Positions 59,539 through 64,000 of a stretch of 64,000 nt of DNA are shown here, one piece after another. The stretch's first letter is position 1, and each line of letters opens with the position of its first letter. A program made the translations under genes and the position numbers. The stretch covers positions 41,423 through 105,422 of the forward strand of contig JANSXA010000015.1 in NCBI GenBank assembly GCA_024743175.1. The letters run 5' to 3'. The notes beneath the pieces were generated by a model. It was not told the DNA's origin, did not search any database, and worked only from the letters and a program-made list of their open reading frames with translations. The DNA is from Pseudomonadaceae bacterium (GTDB taxonomy: Bacteria; Pseudomonadota; Gammaproteobacteria; Pseudomonadales; Azotimanducaceae).

Positions 59539-60226
59539 GCTTCAGAATTTCCGAAAAATGGCGGAGCGGACGGGATTCGAAACCACCCGAACGCACCAGC
59601 ATGGCCCGTTACGGCCCGCGAACCCGCATTCTTCCGTTGAAAGGCAGGCCAGACTTACCCATAAAGGGCCCCTCCTGGGGGTAAAACCTGGGGGTGAACT
59701 TTGGACCTGCGACCACTTGACCCCCAGCGTACAAACCCGGTTTGTGGACCCAGGTAAACTGCGGCCATAACACGGACTCCAACACTTCTAGTTAGCGGTG
59801 GATGCCAAACCCGCAGTATCTGCACGGTTAGAAGCCATCATCTGTCTACCTATATCCGATCTGTGCATGGCGAATTCGTAGTCACGGCAAAATACCAAAG
59901 AAAATAACGTCCTTGTAGTGAACTGATACTTATCTACGATAGAGCAGAACGAAAATTGCCTTTCTGCTTACTATTCATATTTTGGTGGTTGTCGCCAAGA
60001 TGCTCCAACTTGGTGGCATCAAAGCCATCAAGGTCAATCCCTAACGCTCAGACCCGCAATGTGAGATGTCTTGGACAGCGTTTTGATTTGTTGACGCTCA
60101 GCCGAATCCTGTTCGCCATAACTAATGCGAACTCCCGACCACATGATTGACTGGTGCACATTGCGAGCAGCATACGCGCAAGAGTAGTCAAAGGATTTTA
60201 AGTTCACGTCGAGACAGACCGCTATT
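59539..60226. other. Gene-free 688-bp region with an attachment-site-like sequence
   Basis: No convincing gene is present; the ORFs of 64-70 codons are low-complexity or lack ribosome sites. The start holds the 23-nt tRNA 3'-end copy at 59559, followed by a GC-rich zone with a repeated CCTGGGGGT (59674-59682 and 59687-59695) and its partial complement ACCCCCAG near 59730. The right half is AT-rich, without clear signals, up to the stop of the PepSY gene at 60227. Confidence 0.6.
59559..59581 (-). other. tRNA 3'-end fragment, probable att site
   Basis: On the minus strand these 23 nt read as the end of a tRNA: T-loop TTCGAAT, then the T-stem/acceptor and CCGCCA terminus. The plus strand is TGGCGGAGCGGACGGGATT plus CGAA. 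The bases that should complete the T-stem (upstream on the minus strand) do not pair and no tRNA body is there. Such copies are typical of att sites left by tRNA-targeting integrases. No integrase is in the window. Confidence 0.6.
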
Positions 60227-61648
60227 TTAAAAGAAAGTCCGGGTAGCCCGCTTCAACCCAATTACTACACCAGTAGAGCTAGTAACAAACCCAACAAAGA
60301 GCAGTATCAACATAACAGCGTCCCACATCGGTCTTTTGTCCACCAAGCCGGGGAAGTCGAGACTATGAAGTCCGTTGTTTAACCAACGATAGACTCTGCG
60401 ACTGTTATCAAGAATCGAGAGTACTTCTCCGGATTGATGGTCTACATGAACCCAGCTTTGATTTGAATCTGTTAGTTCTAGTCTGATCGTACCCGGCGGT
60501 AAGCTCCCTTCGCGCAGATGTGTATAGGTGTCTCGATCAGGAACGATGGAGTACCGATCGATACCGGCCTCGGGAAACGCAGCGTTCACGACGTCAGCAA
60601 CATACGTCGGCTCTAGCGATGGCGCCTCCAACAAGCCGTGCGAGTTCTTCGCGACTATTCGCGCTTTGCGGTCGAAAGCGTGGATCGTCAACTCACGAGC
60701 AGCTTGATACTGCTGTAGCCTTTCGACGCTAACGCCTGCTACCACCTCACCAAAAGGCGCTCCTTGGATAGCCCGCACCTGATCTACCGTTGGCTCCGGC
60801 ATAGAAAAGAGCCTGCCATGATCCATAGACAGCCAGCCACTAACGATCCAACTCAAGATGATCAGACCAGTGAACAAGCCCAATACATGGTGCCACTTCA
60901 TCCATCCACGAAACGAACTCAATCCAGCTTTCCCGGCGCGGCGAAGTTCCACTAAATGCGATACGCCCAGGTAAATGCCTAGGATCACACAGACTACGCC
61001 CAACCCGGAAAGCCACCAGACCACCGAATCCCAAATTGCCCAATGTTTACGTAACATAGTGGGGTAGATCCAGTGCGCAACCGCGCCTAGGTAATTCCAA
61101 AACCTCAGGGACGATGTCGTTCGCTGCACAAACTCCCCAGTGCGCGAGGATACATAAAGCTGCGTGCCCAAAACATCTTGTAGCTCAATTCGATAGAAAG
61201 GTCGCAATGCATCGAACCGTTGATGGACTATCCATTGGTCATACTCCACCTTGGTAATGAAATCGATGGGTGCCGAGGTAAAGCGCTGCAAACGATTTGT
61301 TACCGCATCTTCTTCCAGAGGCTGAACTGGAGCCCCGGTGTCCGCATACACGCCATGCATCCGTGAGTTTTCACGGTTACAGACATACGCAGGTCTACCC
61401 TGAATTGAGATAACCCGAAGCCCCGTCGTCTTTTCGGGCCCACACACGGCTATGGCTTCAGCGGGCGGGAGCACAATTTCTGCAGTATCAACGGTTTCCA
61501 GATACGAAAGTCGATCGCCCTCCGAAAGAGATGGGAACGGTACGTATATCATCACCATGCCGGTGAAGAACCACATCGCGAAAAATAGACCGAGCACGAC
61601 GCCAAACCAACGATGCAGGAAAGTAAACAATTTCAACAATGAGAACAC
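60227..61648 (-). CDS. PepSY-domain membrane protein linked to the TonB receptor
   Basis: The 473-residue protein has an N-terminal membrane helix with LHRWFGVVLGLFFAMWFFTGMVMIYVPF, a PepSY-type periplasmic part, a second set of helices (WAIWDSVVWWLSGLGVVCVILGIYLGV, WHHVLGLFTGLIILSWIVSGW) and the C-terminal helix AVMLILLFVGFVTSSTGVVIGLKR. This is the PepSY_TM pattern of inner-membrane proteins often beside siderophore receptors, with suspected heme-based reductase function. It follows the receptor gene by 1 nt in the same direction, so they form an operon for metal uptake. Confidence 0.9.
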   Translation of the reverse strand: MFSLLKLFTFLHRWFGVVLGLFFAMWFFTGMVMIYVPFPSLSEGDRLSYLETVDTAEIVLPPAEAIAVCGPEKTTGLRVISIQGRPAYVCNRENSRMHGVYADTGAPVQPLEEDAVTNRLQRFTSAPIDFITKVEYDQWIVHQRFDALRPFYRIELQDVLGTQLYVSSRTGEFVQRTTSSLRFWNYLGAVAHWIYPTMLRKHWAIWDSVVWWLSGLGVVCVILGIYLGVSHLVELRRAGKAGLSSFRGWMKWHHVLGLFTGLIILSWIVSGWLSMDHGRLFSMPEPTVDQVRAIQGAPFGEVVAGVSVERLQQYQAARELTIHAFDRKARIVAKNSHGLLEAPSLEPTYVADVVNAAFPEAGIDRYSIVPDRDTYTHLREGSLPPGTIRLELTDSNQSWVHVDHQSGEVLSILDNSRRVYRWLNNGLHSLDFPGLVDKRPMWDAVMLILLFVGFVTSSTGVVIGLKRATRTFF

Positions 61649-61649
61649 C

Positions 61650-63944
61650 CTAGAAGGAGGCAGCGATACTCACCTCGTACGTTCTCGGGGATCCGAGCAG
61701 AACCTGATTGGCGTAGATAAAGCTAGGATGAGTTTGTCCCAAGTAAAAAACATCTGACCACGACACATATTCTTCATCCGTCGCATTGTTTACCCGAGCG
61801 CTAATGGTGATGTTGTTGTGTTTCCACGAAGCGAAGGCGTCAAGGAGTGAATATGATTTCAGGGTTACATTGTTGGCATTGTCACCATACCGGTCATCGA
61901 CATACCTCATTGCTGCGCCGAGAGTCAGCGGTACATTCGCGAAGGCGTAACTGGCCCAAAGGTTCGTTGTGCGCTCTGGCACATTAGGCGGGGTGTTACC
62001 TGCAAATCTTTGGAAATTAGATGAGCGTGAAAACTCGGCATCTGTATGGGCTGCATTGAAGCCAAATTTTAACTGTTCACTCGCCGCCCAGGTTGCCGAG
62101 ACCTCAACGCCCTGCGATTCTCGTCCGCCCACATTCGTAGCACTATCTAATCCAATCTGCTCAAGCACGTCATCGCGTTCGATATCGAAGTACGCAATGG
62201 TCGCCTCAACCTTTCCATCAGCAAGAATCGCTTTCACACCAACCTCCCACTGTTCCGCATCGGTTAGGTCCAAATTCTCGCCACTATTGACGAGAAAGAT
62301 GTTGGCGTTCACCGGGTCTTTGGCGTCACTGTACTGAGCGTAGGCGGCCACATCTTCAGCAAGCTTAACAACTAGCCCGACACGCCAGCTGGTCCAGTCA
62401 AAATCTCGGTCGAAGCTAGAGCCCTCAAGTACACCAGCGGCATTGAAATTCTCGCGATCAAGCTCCAGCTCTTCATATCGAAACGCAGCAATCAGAGAGA
62501 GTCTCTCATTAACTTTGAGGACATCCTCTAAAAACACGGCACGGGTTTCGATATCAGTGGGGCTCACACCGCGTAACTCTTGTGGTCCATACCGACCAGG
62601 TACAGGTGCATAAGGATCGACGGAATCGCCGGGCGCAAGCGGTTCCGACAGGCGAAAACCCCTTGCGCGTTCGAAGTCCAGAGCCGTGAACTCAATCCCG
62701 CCTAGTAGCCGATTTTCCATGCCACCGAGATCGAAGTCATATTGCGCCGTGGTGCGATTACCGAACAAGTCTTGATCGTGAGTGACAAAAAAGTAACCGT
62801 AGTAGCGCTGAATCTCTCCAGTTTGAGTACAGACATCCACGACTTGGGTGCAGAACACATACCCTTCAGCGTTGGCCCACTCTCGGTCTGCATCAAACTG
62901 ATACATCGTGTTTTGAATGGTGAGGTTTTCCACCGGTGACCAGGAAACATCAGCACGTACAAAGAGCTGATCCGACTCCGCCTGACTATCGCTGACATTA
63001 TAGTTTCGAAAACGCATAGCTCGGTCGATCGTCTCCCCAGTTCGCGTCGAGATTACATCGCGCATAGGTCTGCGAGCGGAAGCTGTAGGGATAAGTGGCG
63101 TACCCCAGTAATCAGCCAGTTCGTCGTCGAGATAGTCAAAGCTCAGCTTCACTTCCAGCGTGTCGCTTGCCTGCCACAACAAACTTCCTGTTACATTAAG
63201 TGAACTTGGGTCCATGCGATCTACGTAACCCTCAGATTCTCGTTGGCTGATATCAAAGCGATACCAGGTGGTATCACTCAGGCTGCCACCCGCACCGAGA
63301 CCCAGCTGAAAGGTATCGTATCGTCCGAGCGATGCCAGCACATCGACCGTGTCAGGCTCTCCAACTTTCGCGCTCTTGGGCACTACGTTCACGGTGCCTG
63401 CTACTGCACCTTGCCCGTGCAAAACTGAATTTGGACCCCGTAGGACTTCAATGCGATCGAGGTTGAAGGTATTTTGCGGTCGCATGACCATGTTCGAAGG
63501 TCCGACCCAGAGACCATCGCGCAAGATCGTGATCTGTGACCTGGTAAAACCACGCATCGAAAAGGTCGAGGGTGCTGCCGGGGATTCCCCAGACACAACA
63601 CCAGGCAAGCTCTGTACCGCTTCCGTTACCTGTTTGTAGCCGCGGGCGCGTATGTTTGAGCCATCGATGATTTCAACCGAAGCAGGTGTTTCGAGCAACG
63701 ACAAACCAAGCCGACTACCCGCATCGGACGGCTGTAGAAGCTCAAGTTCGTCGATGACTTCACCCACCACGACGATTTCCTCGACAAACTCTTCCTCCTC
63801 TTCGGCGAAGCTATATTGGGCTGAACCTAGGATTGCGATGATAGATATGAGGGTAAGACTGACCTTCTCCCCAGAAAGGTAGCCATTGTGTTTAGGGCAT
63901 TTCCCATTAAATTGACCTATGGGAGGTCCTGGAATGAAACGCAA
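61650..63944 (-). CDS. TonB-dependent receptor (siderophore/metal uptake), 5' end at an IS junction
   Basis: The outer-membrane receptor has a plug domain (ETPASVEIIDGSNIRARGYKQVTEAVQSLPGVVSG, FSMRGFTRSQITILRDGLWVG, LDRIEVLRGPNSVLHGQGAVAGTVNVVPK), a 22-strand barrel and the C-terminal aromatic end YEVSIAASF. A signal peptide (SLTLISIIAILGSAQYSFA) is present. The only ATG in frame (63944) gives residues MRFIPGPPIGQFNGKC encoded by the start of the IS3 element, so the native start seems lost or replaced by the insertion near 63887. Substrate type is by analogy to siderophore receptors. Confidence 0.85.
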   Translation of the reverse strand: MRFIPGPPIGQFNGKCPKHNGYLSGEKVSLTLISIIAILGSAQYSFAEEEEEFVEEIVVVGEVIDELELLQPSDAGSRLGLSLLETPASVEIIDGSNIRARGYKQVTEAVQSLPGVVSGESPAAPSTFSMRGFTRSQITILRDGLWVGPSNMVMRPQNTFNLDRIEVLRGPNSVLHGQGAVAGTVNVVPKSAKVGEPDTVDVLASLGRYDTFQLGLGAGGSLSDTTWYRFDISQRESEGYVDRMDPSSLNVTGSLLWQASDTLEVKLSFDYLDDELADYWGTPLIPTASARRPMRDVISTRTGETIDRAMRFRNYNVSDSQAESDQLFVRADVSWSPVENLTIQNTMYQFDADREWANAEGYVFCTQVVDVCTQTGEIQRYYGYFFVTHDQDLFGNRTTAQYDFDLGGMENRLLGGIEFTALDFERARGFRLSEPLAPGDSVDPYAPVPGRYGPQELRGVSPTDIETRAVFLEDVLKVNERLSLIAAFRYEELELDRENFNAAGVLEGSSFDRDFDWTSWRVGLVVKLAEDVAAYAQYSDAKDPVNANIFLVNSGENLDLTDAEQWEVGVKAILADGKVEATIAYFDIERDDVLEQIGLDSATNVGGRESQGVEVSATWAASEQLKFGFNAAHTDAEFSRSSNFQRFAGNTPPNVPERTTNLWASYAFANVPLTLGAAMRYVDDRYGDNANNVTLKSYSLLDAFASWKHNNITISARVNNATDEEYVSWSDVFYLGQTHPSFIYANQVLLGSPRTYEVSIAASF

Positions 63945-64000
63945 GAATTACACCGAAGAGCAGATTATCGGCATGTTGAAAGAGCATGAAGCTGGGCTAA
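63887..64000 (+). mobile_element. Left end of an IS3-family insertion sequence
   Basis: The transposase gene at 63934 and the upstream sequence TGTGTTTAGGGCATTTCCCA starting at 63887 fit the left end of an IS3-type element; TG is a common terminal dinucleotide. The right end is outside the window, so the inverted repeats and target duplication cannot be confirmed. The exact left edge is an estimate. Confidence 0.55.
63934..64000 (+). CDS. IS3-family transposase OrfA, N-terminal fragment cut by the window edge
   Basis: ATG 63934, with GGAGG 8 nt upstream, begins MKRKNYTEEQIIGMLKEHEAG, the N-terminus of the helix-turn-helix OrfA protein of IS3-family transposases, and runs into the window end. 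OrfA binds the element ends and, after frameshifting with OrfB, forms the transposase. Confidence 0.85.
   Translation, partial: MKRKNYTEEQIIGMLKEHEAGL

Noticed and set aside
59559..59640. Complete tRNA gene on the minus strand
   Set aside because: Only the terminal 23 nt match; T-stem, anticodon arm and D arm cannot be formed from the adjoining sequence.
59956..60150. 64-residue ORF in the region before the PepSY gene
   Set aside because: No ribosome site, unnatural composition, no similarity recognised.

Overview
The window looks like a chromosomal segment of a marine-type gammaproteobacterium. This rests on several small families common in that class (DUF6316, DUF4404, DUF454/YbaN, DUF1993, CvfB), a class III polyhydroxyalkanoate synthase, many acyl-CoA, SDR and CoA-transferase genes for lipid or xenobiotic catabolism, and a moderate GC content. 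Taxonomy is inferred from gene content only. No rRNA, intact tRNA, CRISPR array or replication origin was seen.

Layout. 0-5.5 kb: divergent acyl-CoA dehydrogenases, a hybrid histidine kinase, a Ddn-type oxidoreductase, a glyoxalase-like gene and two degraded small genes (ABM-like, DUF899-like). 5.5-9.6 kb: a site-2 protease directly followed by a membrane-tethered winged-helix/TPR regulator, then a sterol desaturase family protein. 9.8-13.8 kb: a three-subunit molybdenum hydroxylase with its own MoaD/ThiS-like protein. 13.9-25.9 kb: oxidoreductases (MDR, two luciferase-like), an NYN-LOTUS protein, DUF350 plus transglutaminase-like genes, a PQQ sugar dehydrogenase, a LemA/TPM/TPM operon and an MBL-fold hydrolase. 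26-31 kb: MFS transporter, divergent SDRs, CSD-DUF1294 protein, sulfotransferase and a His/Tyr/Arg-rich exported protein. 31.4-34 kb: a PHA cluster (MaoC hydratase, PhaE-like, PhaC, GNAT). 34-40.6 kb: serine hydrolase, CvfB, then a leftward run of ABC exporter, redoxin and acyl-CoA dehydrogenase. 40.8-48.6 kb: a dioxygenase pseudogene, a HigBA module with tandem operators, thiolase/OB-fold pair, GPH transporter, PqaA-like hydrolase, CaiB/BaiF CoA-transferase and a fragment of a duplicated DUF1294 gene. 48.8-59.5 kb: a nucleic-acid-processing and possibly defensive block (Fic, RecB-like nuclease-helicase, NUDIX, HIT-PLD-helicase fusion, NERD-UvrD helicase), closed by a 23-nt copy of a tRNA 3' end. 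60.2-64 kb: PepSY membrane protein and TonB receptor for metal uptake, whose 5' end abuts a partial IS3-family element.

The most striking observation is the redoxin gene at 37526-38665. Its frame is interrupted once, by a TGA exactly where the family has the first cysteine of a W-C-G-C active site. A good bacterial SECIS-like hairpin follows. I read it as a selenoprotein with a U-G-C redox centre rather than two genes or a pseudogene. Other points of interest are the HIT-PLD-helicase fusion, the RecB-like nuclease-helicase that lacks a normal start codon, the protease/membrane-regulator pair and the operator repeats of HigBA and Fic.
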